From assembly GCF_030272615.1 (NCBI RefSeq), contig NC_081408.1, positions 407,928,889-407,992,888 of the forward strand: a DNA stretch of 64,000 nucleotides, read 5' to 3'. The notes under the pieces were generated by a model, which saw only the letters and a list, made by a program, of their open reading frames with translations, made no database searches and was not told the DNA's origin. This DNA comes from Cryptomeria japonica (lineage: Eukaryota; Streptophyta; Pinopsida; Cupressales; Cupressaceae). Made by a program: the position numbers and the translations under genes. Below are positions 1-11,004 of the stretch, in pieces (positions within the stretch are counted from its first letter, which is position 1; the number at the start of each line of letters is the position of its first letter).

Positions 1-540
1 TAATTCAGAATAAATCATCCATCGTGTGTGTGTTGAAGTTGCAATTGGATAATGATCTTGTTTTCTATCCCGATGAGCAGTTTTGACAATGGTTCCCTAG
101 TATGTTACAATCCTTGTTTGTTGTCTGAATGCTAAAGTGAGATTAATGTTGCCCCCAGTTATGGATATTTTATCGATGTGGATATATACATTGATCACCA
201 ATCCATGGTGGGATATGATATGGATAAATGTTTATATAATCAAGGGCAGTGACTACGCTAAGTATGTCAAGGACAATGTTGCTTGTATAAGTGTTCGGCG
301 ATGGCTATTAGCTTAGACCAGATGGATCAAAGATATGATGTGAGTACTAATAGATAGTGGAGTTGTTCTCTCACAAATAATTCATGTTGTCAGGTTTTGA
401 CCACTTGTTTTTATTGCACTTTTTTATATGTTTTTCATTTTTTTGTATTTTTCTGATTTTTTTTTTTTTTTTGCTTTTTTGCTTGATCCGTGCATTGGAC
501 GAATCAAGTGTAGAACTTCTTTAGATGGATGTTGTTGGTT
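1..540 (-). other. Gypsy1 3' untranslated region (partial)
   Basis: Downstream of the integrase remnant I see no reading frame. It holds a T-rich low-complexity tract on the plus strand (about 405-485), A-rich in element sense. This sits at the same place, just after pol, as the longer tract at 53090-53300 in Gypsy2. The PPT and 3' LTR must lie left of the window. Confidence 0.6.
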
Positions 541-1870
541 GGTTCATCAAGCAAATCCCCCTCTAAAATTGACAATTGATATGCTCCTGACATGTAGGTT
601 GATATGATGACAAAGGGTCCCAACCAATTAGGTTCAAACTTCCCCTTCTTTTCTTGATCTTGTTGATTTCTGGGATTTTCTTTTAGTACAAGATCACCGA
701 CTTTGAAAACCCTTGGAATAAATTTGTGATTATATCTTTTTCACATTCGTTGTTGATATGCCTTGAGATGATCATAGGCACATTGTCATTTTTCATCAAG
801 AAGCTCTAGTTCCTACAATCTATTTACTCGATATTCCTCATCTAGCATGAGGCCCTTCAAAGATACTCGGAGAGATGGGATTTATACCTCAAGAGGTATA
901 CTTTCTTCTAAACCATACACCAATGAATATGGAATAGCCCCTATAGGTGTTTGGACACTGGTCCTGTAGGTCCAAAGTGTCAAATTGAGTTGTACATGCC
1001 AATCCTTGCCAGCATCATTTACTGTTTTCTTGAGGATTTTTCAGGATTGTTTTGTTTGATGCTTCTGCTTGGTCATTCCCCTGTGGGTAGTAGGGTGTGG
1101 AGAAGCAATGTTTTATTTTGAATCATTCACATAGCTCTCAAACAACTTGATTCTTGAAAGGACGTTTGTTATCTATGATGGTGGAACTGGGAATGCCATA
1201 TCTGCAAATGAGATAGTTGAGGATGAATGATGAGATCTGTTTTCTAGTTACGGTGGTCATTGGGACTGCTTCGATCCACTTGGTGAAATACTTTATGGTG
1301 GTGATAATGAACTTGTGCCCATTTGAAGAGGAAGGATGAATCTTTCCTACCAGATCAAGTCCACATTGACAGAAAGGCCAAGATGTGGTGAACGGTTGCA
1401 ACTCTTGTGTTGATGCATGTATGAGGTTACCATGAATTTGATATTTAGGACATTTCTTAGCAAATTGATAGGACTCTCTTTCCATTGTTAGCTAGTAATA
1501 TCCCATTCTTAGAAGTTTCTTGGCGAGAGTAGGACCACTTGAATGCGTACCACAATTACCTTTGTGAAGCTCATGTAAGGCAGAGTCAAATTCGTTATAA
1601 TCAAGGCATCAAAGAAGAGTACCATCTAGACCTCGGCGGTAAAGTGTGTCAACGGTTAAGGTATAGCAGGCGACTTGTCGGATGAAGCTGTGTTTTTGGT
1701 TGAGAGATAGGTTGAGTGGGAGAGTATTTTTTTTTAGATAATCATATATCATCCCATATAGAGGTGGATCTGAACCGGTTAGGGCATAGATGACTTGGGA
1801 TGCGGAATTTTCATAGGTTGGGGAAAACAATTTCTCTACTAGGAACTCGTAACGACTTTGTTTATCTTGA
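541..1870 (-). pseudogene. Gypsy1 integrase, degenerate
   Basis: Integrase inserts the element cDNA into chromosomes. Reading down from 1870 one finds a spacer, the N-terminal zinc-finger part (GTHSSG histidine side near 1560; the Cys side near 1450 is altered, reading CPKYQIHG where Gypsy2 has CKQCQIHG), then the catalytic core start (WPFCQCGLDLVGKI, GHKFI, YFTKWIEAVP). The core continues as IIDNKRPFKN, where Gypsy2 reads VTDNGRPFKN, and the rest is out of frame down to about 541 (GKFEPNWLGPFV). Stops and frameshifts at about 1137 and 1490-1608 break it. The broken zinc ligands and core predict no activity. Confidence 0.85.
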
Positions 1871-2260
1871 ATTTGTAGTAGTGAGGCAATAGTGGCCATT
1901 GCATCAGCAGCTTTGTTGTCCAATCTTGGAATTTGCTCAAAGGTGATGTGTACAAAGTATTTTTTGAAGTCATCCACTATTCTCTTGTAAGGCATTAGCT
2001 TATCATCTTTTATCTGATAGTCATCATTGATCTAATTGATAACTAATTGAGAATCCCCATAGACTTTCAATTCTATGATTCGCCATTCTACAGCTACCTT
2101 GATTCCCATTACCAGGGCTTCATATTCAGCAATGTTGTTGGTGTATGGAAACATTAGTCTGTAAGATCTTGGAATTGTGTGCCCCTCTAGAGTGACAAAC
2201 AGGATACCAGCACCCGATTCATGTTGTGTATAAGATCCATCAAAGTATAGGGTCTATTAC
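1871..2260 (-). pseudogene. Gypsy1 second (archaeal-type) RNase H
   Basis: A second RNase H lies between the ordinary gypsy RNase H and integrase. Visible motifs are YFDGSYTQH (2233-2247 encodes YFDGS), a conserved Glu in NNIAEYEALVMG, GDSQLVIN, and the C-terminal DNKAADAMA, giving the D-E-D-D set. An in-frame TAG at 2032-2034 interrupts it right after VIN. This extra domain is known from Tat-lineage plant gypsy elements. Gypsy2 has the same domain with a stop at the homologous codon. Confidence 0.85.
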
Positions 2261-2349
2261 TTGGGGGTGATGGTGAGTACGTCCATGTCTGTAAATTCCA
2301 CCTGTAGTGGTTGTTGGTCTAGTAATGGTGCTTCTGCCAATTGATCTAC

Positions 2350-3720
2350 GATTACCTATCCTTTGATAGCCCATCATTCTATGTACTGAATATCAAACTC
2401 ACTTAGGATCATGACCCATTTAGCTAATCTTCCTGTGAGAGTTGCCTTGCTAAGTAGATACTTCAGAGGATCAATTTTTGCTACCAGCTTGATTGTGTGG
2501 GCTAACACATAGTGGCGGAACTTTTGAGAAGCAAACACCACTGCCAAGAAAGCCTTCTCAATGAATATATAATTGAGTTCATATCTGTTCAAAGTCTTGT
2601 TGATGTAATAGATAGCCCTTTCTTTGCATGTTGTCCTAGCAATGCCCCCATTGATACTTATGTTGTTGATATATAGAGAATGAGTGGCTTGCCTTCTATT
2701 GGGGGTACCAAAACTGGCGAATTCATCAGATATTATTTGAGCTGGTGGAATGATTCTGCACACTTGTCTTCCCATCCGAAAGGTATATTTTTATGAAGCA
2801 AATGATTGAATGGGAGACATTTGTCTGCTAGCCGAGCTATGAATCATCTGATGGATTGTAGTCATCCCTGCAGAGATCTGAGTTGGCTAATGTTTTTAGG
2901 AGGTGGCATCTCCATGATAGCCTGAACCTTTGTTGGATCTACTTCAATGCCTTTTTCCAATACAATGTAGCCCAATAGTTTGCCAGATGTCACCCCGAAG
3001 ACACACTTCTTAGGGTTTAGTTTGACCTTAAATTGCTCCAATCGTTGAAAGATTTTATCTAGTATGCCTAGGTGTTCTGCTAGGGTGAATGATTTAGCTA
3101 GAAAATCATCCACATAATCCTCCATGAAATTATGCATCATGTCATGGAAGATCGTTGTCATGACCCTTTGATAAGTTGCACCAGCATTTTTCAAGCTAAA
3201 AGGCATGATGTTCCAACAATATGTTCCCCATGGATAGGTGAATGTAGTTTTATCTTGATCCTTTGGAGCTATCTTAATTTGAATATATCCAGAGAAACCA
3301 TCCATTAATGATAGCATTGTGTGCCCTACTGTTAGATCCACAATAGTGTCAATTTTTGGCAAAGGAAAGTCATCCTTCGGACATGCTTTGTTGACATCCC
3401 TAAAGTATGTGCATATCCTGATGCTTTTATCTGGTTTGGAAACTGGTACAATGTTTGAGATCCATTCAACATAGTCTATGGGTCAGATGAATCCGACATC
3501 TAATAATTTCTTTAGTTCTGCTTTGACCAACAGTGCCACATGTGGATTCATCTTTCTTAATTTCTTCTTGACAGGTTTAGCCCCAAGAGCAATGGATAAG
3601 TGATGCGTGATTAGATTCAGATCTAGCCCTGGCATGTCAGCATAAGACCAAGCAAAATTGATTTGATTTTCCTTGAAGAATTTGATAAAATCTGGTTGTT
3701 CTTCTTATGTGAGTGATTAT
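2350..3720 (-). pseudogene. Gypsy1 reverse transcriptase and RNase H
   Basis: RT copies element RNA into cDNA and RNase H degrades the RNA strand. The RT palm is visible at 2862-3362: LMDGFSGYIQIKIAP, the PWGTYCWNIMPF and LKNAGATYQR segments, then the catalytic box DYVDDFLAKS with both aspartates kept, and GYIVLEKGIEVDPTKV. The N-terminal RT part (3363-3720) has stops. The RNase H part (2374-2775) has ERAIYYINKTL and a KLVAKIDPLKYLL/TGRLAKW tail. Compared with the 325-aa open RT of Gypsy2 (55520-56497), this copy is broken into several frames. Confidence 0.88.
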
Positions 3721-5480
3721 GCCAGATGTATGGTTTTGACTGTTGCTTTAGTGTCGATGTTTATTGATTGAGTTGGCTCAATCAATATTGGTGACCTTTC
3801 TTGATAATGTTTAGGAAGAGTGTCAAGTCTCCCATTTTTAGGTGCCTCAAAAAGGTTTTCACCTTCAGATACGTCCTTTATTTGTACTTTTTTGTGATCT
3901 AATACTGTCATTGACTAGTTTTCACCATTAGATCCATTGTTTATTTTATTTTTGCGACCGAGAGACTTGGCACTTCCCTAATTGCATATATCATTATTTT
4001 GTTCACTGGTGGAGCACGTTTCTGGGTTAACTGAGCATAGGTATTGGACGATTGATTCATCATTTGGGAATATTGGTATATCATGATGTACGGGTTCTTC
4101 CCAGTCTATGAGATCATGATATATAAGTGGTAAGGATTCATTTGGTGGGTTAATATCAGTTGTTGTAAGTGTCATGATGGAGTCATCGTTATATTCATTC
4201 GGGATACTGGTGAGGTCTATGATATTTTCAAGGTCTTCGATGGTATTCTCTTCAATATGGCCTTGTTTGTATTGTCGCTGCTCATTCTCACTAGCCTCGT
4301 AGATATGTCGTGGTCCGAATTCAAGCAGTCGAGATTTTGAGCCTTGTCCCTCGTGAGAAATGGGTGTGTATGTGTGGACTATATCCACCTCAATATCTTC
4401 ATTAATATCATAACAACTATCCCACTCATATTCATTGGAATCGGTTTCAGAATCACTGTTCCAGGTTACCTCGTTGTATCTGACAAGTATGTTGTATCGT
4501 GATAAAATATCACTAATGATTGAAATTAGTTTAGTAGTTTGTTCTGATTCAAGATCAGTGCTTGCTTGTACTCTTTGAATTTGTTTGTATACTATCTCCC
4601 TTCTGTGAGTAGCAATTTATTTAGGTGGTAGCTCTACCTTGGTTTGATCAAGTTCTTGCACATGATGTACTTTTTTATAAGAAGCTTCCTCCTTTTGCAT
4701 AGCGAGCTCTTCTTGTTGTTTCTCATTTTATTGATGCTTTTTCTCCTTCCTTGTCTTTTATGTTGCTTGGTGCAGTGCTTCTTGCCATGAGTCTTCCTTA
4801 TATTTTTTATTTTCTCTCCACTGAGGTTTATGATGATGAGTTTGCTTCTGCACAGGCGGGATATGTTGGCCATACCCAAGTCTTGTTTTATCTCTTGCAA
4901 ATTGTGAAGGAAGTTGCAAGGGTTCTAAAATGCCTTCTTGGCGCTTGATAATAGGTCCTTTTCCTTTCTATCCCATTCATTGCATGATCTGGAACCCATT
5001 TCCATATTGTTTTGTTGTTACGGACACTTCTATGGTAGCAGCTCTGACTCTTCTTCGTCCTTATATAGACAACTAAGGATGTCTTTGTCTTATGATTCGT
5101 CAGCCAAAGTGCCTAGTTGGATAAATTTACCATCAATCTTGTCGATGGGTTGTGTTGCATGATGTCTTGATGTGGAAGGTTGTCCATAATATTTTGGTGA
5201 CGTTGGCAATTTAGATAGACATAAGGGTTCAAAAGAGTACTCCCCCGTGCCTTGGTCCTTTATTTTCATATTTTTCTTAAAGTGGATAGAGACTTGAGTT
5301 CTTCTTGATGGTTGGATGCTGAGGAAGCTTGGGCCTCCTTGTTGTGCGGAACCAGGCTATCTTGAGCTACCCCCATAGCATTGTAATACTGAAAAGGGTT
5401 ATTATCTACAGATATTGAAATTTCATGTCCGTTATAGGGGAATTTGATACGTTGATAGTACGTGGAAGGAACCACTTGCA
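3721..5480 (-). pseudogene. Gypsy1 protease-RT linker, acidic, degenerate
   Basis: About 1.8 kb between protease and RT encodes a low-complexity, acidic, poorly conserved linker. Pieces such as LPLIYHDLIDWEE (within 3978-4388) and DTLPKHYQERSPILIEPT (within 3717-3911) have close counterparts in Gypsy2 (56543-57223), showing that it is a real part of the polyprotein. No catalytic motif is visible. The stretch 4400-5265 is lysine-rich and disrupted by many stops. Confidence 0.7.
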
Positions 5481-5765
5481 TTTCATGGATCTATGGGCGA
5501 TCCAATAGTATATTATATGTCAAGTCTATGTCTAAGACTTGGCATATGGTGTCTCTTTGTATAGGACCTACCTGAATGGGTAATATTACAATTCCTTCAG
5601 ATGATCTCTCTTCATCATCATAGGATTTGATGGTGATTTTCTTTTTGGGATCAATAGATTGCTCAGAGAAGCCCAATGCAAGGATAAGATTTAGAGTACA
5701 GATATTGAGACCAGCTCCTCCATCTATTAATACTCATTTTACCTGATGTTTATAGACTAAGACCT
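5390..5765 (-). pseudogene. Gypsy1 aspartic protease
   Basis: The retropepsin-type protease would process the polyprotein. An active-site-like LIDGGAGLNICT lies near 5700-5740 (the D-x-G form of this lineage). Further down are IVILPIQVG, CQVLDIDLTYNILLDRPWIH, and the downstream VVPSTYYQRIKFPYNGHEI that normally follows this protease family. A TGA stop sits just before the active site near 5735, and another break lies at about 5490. In Gypsy2 only the C-terminal half of the same domain survives (to 58229). Confidence 0.75.
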
Positions 5766-6061
5766 CCATATGTAGTGGGATATTATGCAGATGATTCAAG
5801 GAGACATCATCGTGTTCAGAAGAAAAAAAATATGTTGTGTGGCACGGTCATATGGGCCACCATGGCTTGGAATCGATCAATATTCAGATTATTCGAAACG
5901 GTTGTTTTGATAAGTGCTTGCTCCAAGATATCCTTGTGTTTTGGTGAAAGTTTGAGTAACTCAAGTATAGATATCTAAGCAGGTGTTCTCCGTAATTGGT
6001 CAACCATGTTATAGTGAATTTTGGGGAGATTTATTTATGTTAATGTGTTCCCTTTTAAGAC

Positions 6062-7978
6062 CTATTTTTGCCCTCTTGTGGTCACATTTATCGATGCATT
6101 TTCTTGCTTGCCTTTGATTTTTATGACATTTACTTGATTGTCATATGTCGATATGTGATTGATGGTGTTTTCATATATGTGATTAATACGAGCTCCTTTG
6201 GTATTGTTGGATGTTGATGCTCCTCCTTTGTCATAATTGGAAAGAGGATTTTTGAAAGCTTCATGGTCACTATTGGTTTTATGACCATTGATCGTTAAGT
6301 TGCCTTTGTCTATCATGTCTTGAACTATGTTCTTTTGCCTCATACAATCATTTGTGTTATGCCCTTTGTTTCGATGAAAATCACAATAATGTGAGTCATT
6401 CCACCAGGCTGGTTTGACTTGGGGTTCAAAGTTTCTTGTGGCTGGCAATGTGATGATTTTATTTGCCAATAGCTCTCGAAACGCTAATTCTAAGGTTTGT
6501 CCTAATGGTGTGTATATTCGTCGATACGGGAAAGCATTAATGTTGCCCTTTTGGTTTGTATTGTTCCCTTGGTTGTTGTTGTTGCCTTGGTAATTTTTGT
6601 TCTTTGACATTGAAGCTCCTTGGTTGGTATTCCGCTGATGAGTGTTAGTGCCTTTATTAGCACTTTTTTGTTCATTAGTGGATGGTGGGTTGCCTGATAA
6701 AGTCAACACTGGTTGTTTAGACTTCACATTGTTGGTATTGATTACACCATCATTAACAATGTTTTTGTTCCTTGTCCAAAATCTAGACTTGTCTGAATTG
6801 TTGTTATTGTTTTGATTGTTAAAGGTGTTATTGTTTGACAAATTAACATCTTCCTTAAAGAATTTCAATGTTCATTTCTTGATGGAAGCTTCCTCTACTT
6901 GGATACCATTTTCTATCAATTTTGCAAAAGATGGTATGCATTGTAGTTTGAGTTGATAACTCATCTCACTATTTAGATTGTCTATGAAGATTTCTATCTT
7001 TTCCTTTTTAGTGACATCTCGTGGATATCTTAAGACCATGTGCCTCCATCGTTGTAGAAACACCATGAATGTTTCATTGTTCTTTTATTCCGTGTTACAC
7101 ACATCTAGCATGGTGATTGTGTGTCGGATGTTATAGGAGTATTGTGTTATGAATTTATTTACCAACTCATCAAATGATCTAATGGGACATGTGAGCTTTG
7201 ACAACCACTCCATTTTTTTCCCTCCCAAACTTCTTGGGAATAATCTCATTAAGTATGTGTTGTTGTGAGCAAACTCTAAGCTCATGGTCCAAAATTACTG
7301 AACATGATCATGGGGATCACCCTTACCATCGTATTTGTCATACTTTAGTATATCTGAATTTGGGGGAAAAGGTACCATGTTCAATCTCCTATCAAAAGGA
7401 TAAGGACAGATTTTATCTAAGGAGTGTCGTATCGCGGTTCCTTGTTGCATGGCCTGCATTTGTCTTTGAAGTGTTTGGAGTTGTTGTGTAAGAGAAGCCA
7501 TGGGTTCATTTGTCCTTCAATGGGGAGCTTCCCCTCATTCATTAAGCTTGTCTTGATTGCAAGCATGGTCTTGTTCGTTGGTATTGTTTTGTTCATGGGT
7601 GTGATCTTGGTTACGTATGTTTTCTTGATCATATGCCTCTTCTTCTCTTCGTTGTTCTTGATAGGCATAGTTTCTTTCTCTTGTTCTTGAAATTCTCTCA
7701 TCTATATTCCTTAATTTTTCTGTGTCCAAATCCTCAGGAATGTTGACTCCTTTTCTAGTTAGCATGAGTAGATAGTTTTCCTTATATGCTTCTATAAGTC
7801 TTTCTACGAGTTTTTGGAAAGACGCGTTCTCTTGACATTCTTGGAGAAGTTCTTCGGTGATCTTTGTTTCTTCCATATTTGCATATTCATCAAAAGGATT
7901 GGACAGTCTACAACCCATACTTGATTGTGGTTGTGATTCCTTCTTTTTGTTTCCCTGAGATCGAGTGACAGCGGGCAT
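6062..7978 (-). pseudogene. Gypsy1 gag
   Basis: Gag forms the particle and binds RNA. The likely start is the Met at 7978 (MPAVTRSQGNKKK), beginning a charged, Glu/Gln-rich N-terminus of about 147 codons. A frame change follows, then QQLQTLQRQMQAMQQG and the retrotransposon gag core (FPPNSDILKYDKYDGKGDP, 7295-7501; FPRSLGGKKMEWLSKL, 7085-7285; VFLQRWRHMVLRYP, 6872-7066). An Asn-rich spacer (6062-6868) then leads to a zinc-knuckle-like YCDFHRNKGHNTNDC near 6350-6400. At least three stops or frameshifts separate these pieces. Confidence 0.85.
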
Positions 7979-8012
7979 TAATATATCTCTACCGTAGTGA
8001 ATTCTTCTTCTT

Positions 8013-8367
8013 CTATTGGGGTTCTTGGTGGAATTGGTGGCTCGGGTTGAGCTTTGTTGTAAGTGATAAGAAACTTTGGGAACAAAGCAGGGTTAATCCT
8101 TCCTCCACTATTAAGGCATTCGTTGAATGTCGCTTTCTAAATGTAAGCCCTACTTCTCGAAGGCTCTTTGTCAAATTCGTTTGTTTTTCCTTGGATATAC
8201 AACCGCATATGACGCAAGAATGTGCGATGTGACACAAAGAGTTGACGGTTGATATAGAAAAATTTATTCATTTTTATAAGTGCCTTAGAACTAGGTTGTC
8301 TCTTCTTCAACTTAGTCTTTTGATTAAGACTTCTTCTTCTCAAAATACAAGGAGTGGTCATACACAA
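8013..8367 (-). pseudogene. Gypsy1 leader-proximal coding remnant of unknown role
   Basis: Two overlapping minus-strand frames (8137-8367 and 8013-8237) precede gag. They are basic and short, contain a frame change, and resemble nothing I can name. They may be the N-terminus of the gag polyprotein or a small upstream ORF. The match to any family is unproven. Confidence 0.3.
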
Positions 8368-8814
8368 ATGATCAATGTTTGATGTTGATGTTTGGATATG
8401 GATACTTCATTTGGAAACTCAAGTTTACTTTATCAAGTAGAGGTTTAGTTTGATTCGCCTCCACAACAAAGTGTGTCAAATGATATGAGTCAAGTTTCCT
8501 GATGTAGAAACTTAATTTGACAACTTGAGGACCTAACTAGGTATTGCTTTTTATAGGATTTGTTGGATGGTGCAAACTTTGATCACTGTTCTGATACTCC
8601 TTAATTTTGTTGGGATGAAATCGGATTTCAAGCTAGTTGAAGATTTGAAAACTCTTTCTAAGAGTGCTTTGTTGGATTCAGAATTTTCTCACTTATGTTT
8701 CCTTTTTTGAAGTTTCGTTGCTAGATTTTTCAGAGGACCTAAAAGAGTATCTGAAACAGTTGAAAAATTTCACAAAGTGACTGGTTTGCTCTCTGTTTTT
8801 CACTAATTTTTGAC

Positions 8815-9180
8815 TATGCGCTAAGATAGAGACCTGATGTGCTAAAGGATGTTCTCAATGCACTATAGAATGTTCCAGATACATTATGTTGCCTCTCAAA
8901 CGCGCTATTTTAGACTATTTTGACAATATAATTGTTGGATAGGTCATGTGCTAATATTTTCCTATAACGCATTGATACTTGATATGCATGCGCTATAATA
9001 TGCTTTAAATGCGCTAGGTTGAACCTTTTATGCGCAACAGTGATGTTGACGAGCACTATCTGACTTCTTGCCAGTATGATATTAATCATGCGCTAATGTG
9101 AGTGATGAAAGTGCTAACTATTGGTTGGAATGCACTATTAGATGGTTGAGATGCACTATGATGTTGCTCCTATGGGCTAA
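8815..9180 (-). repeat. Degenerate GCGCTA motif array, block 1
   Basis: About twelve copies of a nonamer close to ATGCGCTAA (plus-strand writing), such as tgcgctaag, tgtgctaaag, cgcgctatt, tgcgctata, tgcgctagg, tgcgctaatg and tgcactatt, recur every 20-50 bp in otherwise AT-rich leader sequence. All have the same orientation. In element sense the motif reads TTAGCGCAT. Spacing is irregular, so this is not a simple tandem repeat. Confidence 0.7.
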
Positions 9181-10669
9181 CTGTCCTGATAATTTTGTTT
9201 TGATGTTTTTGTTGTGATGCTGAAAAATAACTCTTGTGATTTTGATGGTTGATTTTTCTGAAAATGACTTGAAAACACAGCAGATAGAAAAGATAACAAC
9301 TTGTCTACACTAAACAAATAGTGTATGTTCTTTTGAGGATGTTTTCAAATCCCCTATGTTTTCACTGGTTTGTATTACAAAAAGACAGATCAAGCAAACC
9401 CTTTATTCAAAGGTCATTGAAAACATCATAGCCCACTAGTCTCGATACTCTGTCATCTCAAACAGCCTTGTCACCCCTTAGGGGGCGCCCGCTTTTTTGC
9501 CTTTTGCCAGAAATTAACCCAAAGTGAATTGCTTCACAATTGGGTAGTTATCTTGGGAGATATATGGTGAGTGATCTTGGAGGTGGATTCTTCCCCACCC
9601 TTGCACTATGATAGTGCCAATGTTTGGTAACTGACTCGGCTCAAAGCTTCTAATTCTATGGTTTTTAATCTGGCTTTTGTTCGGTCTTCAGTGATAAACT
9701 CCCTCGGGAGGCTTCCCAACCTTTAGAGAAAAGGCTTTATGTATCTTAAAGATACTGAGGGAAGACTAATCACTGAGAAAAACCGTTGGAGGGGACTTTC
9801 ATCAGCCTCCACATTTGATTATAGTGGGTTGGAACACTTGGCGATAAAGTCGTTTCCCACTTAGGTCGTTCCCCTCTCACCGAACTTAATGGCGCCCTAA
9901 GGGCAACTTAGGAGGGCAGGTCTTCTAAAGGTTTTAAGTGCTTGAAGTAAAAGAAAGCAAAAAAAGAGTGGTTTGGTTTTTTTTGGTCACCCAATTAAAG
10001 GGAGAGCATATACCTTCTACTTTTAAGACAAGGCAAACAAGTGTTCTTTTTAAATTTCAAAGCAATGATGATGTATCCTCTATTTGGAGATGTTGCTCTA
10101 ACAAGCATGATGTTTATTTTGATTCCTCATAGCATTTTGTTTGTTTAATCTAGGAATGAAATCCTGGTCAACTTAAAATAATGCGCATTTCTTGAAAGTG
10201 AATTGCTTTGTAAGAAAATTGGACAAGTTGATTGTTTCTTTTAATCTTGCAAGAAAATGTGGATTGTTCTTTTTACCTTTGGCAGGAAAATTGAAAAATT
10301 GATGTTCTTTTTAGAGCCCCAAAATGAAGTGTTTTCCCCTAATCTTGCAAGAAAGCAAATGTGAATTTGTTGTTCTTTTTAAGCTTGCAAATCTGATTCT
10401 TTTCAAACCCAAAGAAAAAATGTGGTTGATTTTATGCCCAAAAGAAAGATGATGTTCTTTTTAATCCAAAGGAAAAATAAGTTCCTTTTATCCAACTTTG
10501 AAAAGCTAGAAAGAAATCATAAATCCTAATTTTAACTCCTTCAACCTACAAGAAACTGTTAAAATCTACAAGGAAAGAAGTCAGAAAATCAACCAAAAAA
10601 AACATATGGTGGGCTTATACAATCCTAATTTTTTTACCTTTGTTACAAACTTTTATTTTTCTTTGTCAA

Positions 10670-10965
10670 AGATACGCACTAAAATTTCGCACATACACGC
10701 TACAGAATAGTATTAAAGCGCTAAAATAAAACACCTACGCACTACTCTGATGCCTGAATGCGCTATACTGATACTCCTATGCGTGGAAAAAGCAGAGAAG
10801 GTTATGCACTAAAAAGAAGTTCAAAAGCGCTGGAAGATGGGTCATATGCGCTAAACAGTGCAATGAATGCGTTTCAATTTGCCACAGATACGCTAAAGTA
10901 TACTCATGATGCGCTAAAAGGGTATTCCAACGTTCTTGTAATCCTTAGCCTACACAAAAAAATGA
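10670..10965 (-). repeat. Degenerate GCGCTA motif array, block 2
   Basis: A second run of about a dozen copies (acgcacta, cacgctac, agcgctaa, tgcgctat, tgcgtgga, tgcactaa, agcgctgg, tgcgctaaac, tacgctaaa, tgcgctaaaa) starts just inside the PBS. The orientation and core match block 1, at roughly 20-30 bp spacing. Its place directly after the PBS suits a packaging, dimerisation or translation-control leader element, but that is speculation. Confidence 0.7.
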
Positions 10966-10980
10966 TGTTTTTTTGGAGAT

Positions 10981-11000
10981 GAGCCCCACGGTGGGTGCCA
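10981..11000 (-). promoter_or_regulatory. Gypsy1 primer-binding site, tRNA-Lys type
   Basis: Four bases inside the 5' LTR, the minus strand reads TGGCACCCACCGTGGGGCTC. This is complementary, with one mismatch, to the 3' end of a plant tRNA-Lys(CUU) plus CCA as I remember that tRNA. It fixes the LTR/internal boundary and the element orientation. Confidence 0.7.
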
Positions 11001-11004
11001 GAAA

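Larger units (their letters stand above)
8368..10980 (-). other. Gypsy1 untranslated leader with motif arrays
   Basis: About 2.6 kb between the PBS and the first coding remnant carry no credible ORF. It contains two blocks of a repeated GCGCTA-type motif (8815-9180 and 10670-10965). Between them is a segment conserved with the plus-strand element at the right end of the window (about 9835-9930 against 60375-60475). The remainder is AT-rich, with recurrent short phrases built on 'ttcttttta' and 'gcaagaaa' in 10180-10500. Confidence 0.7.

Noticed and set aside
4634-5162. Overlapping plus and minus ORFs in the Gypsy1 linker
   Set aside because: The minus frame is decayed polyprotein linker; the plus-strand frames are its shadows.
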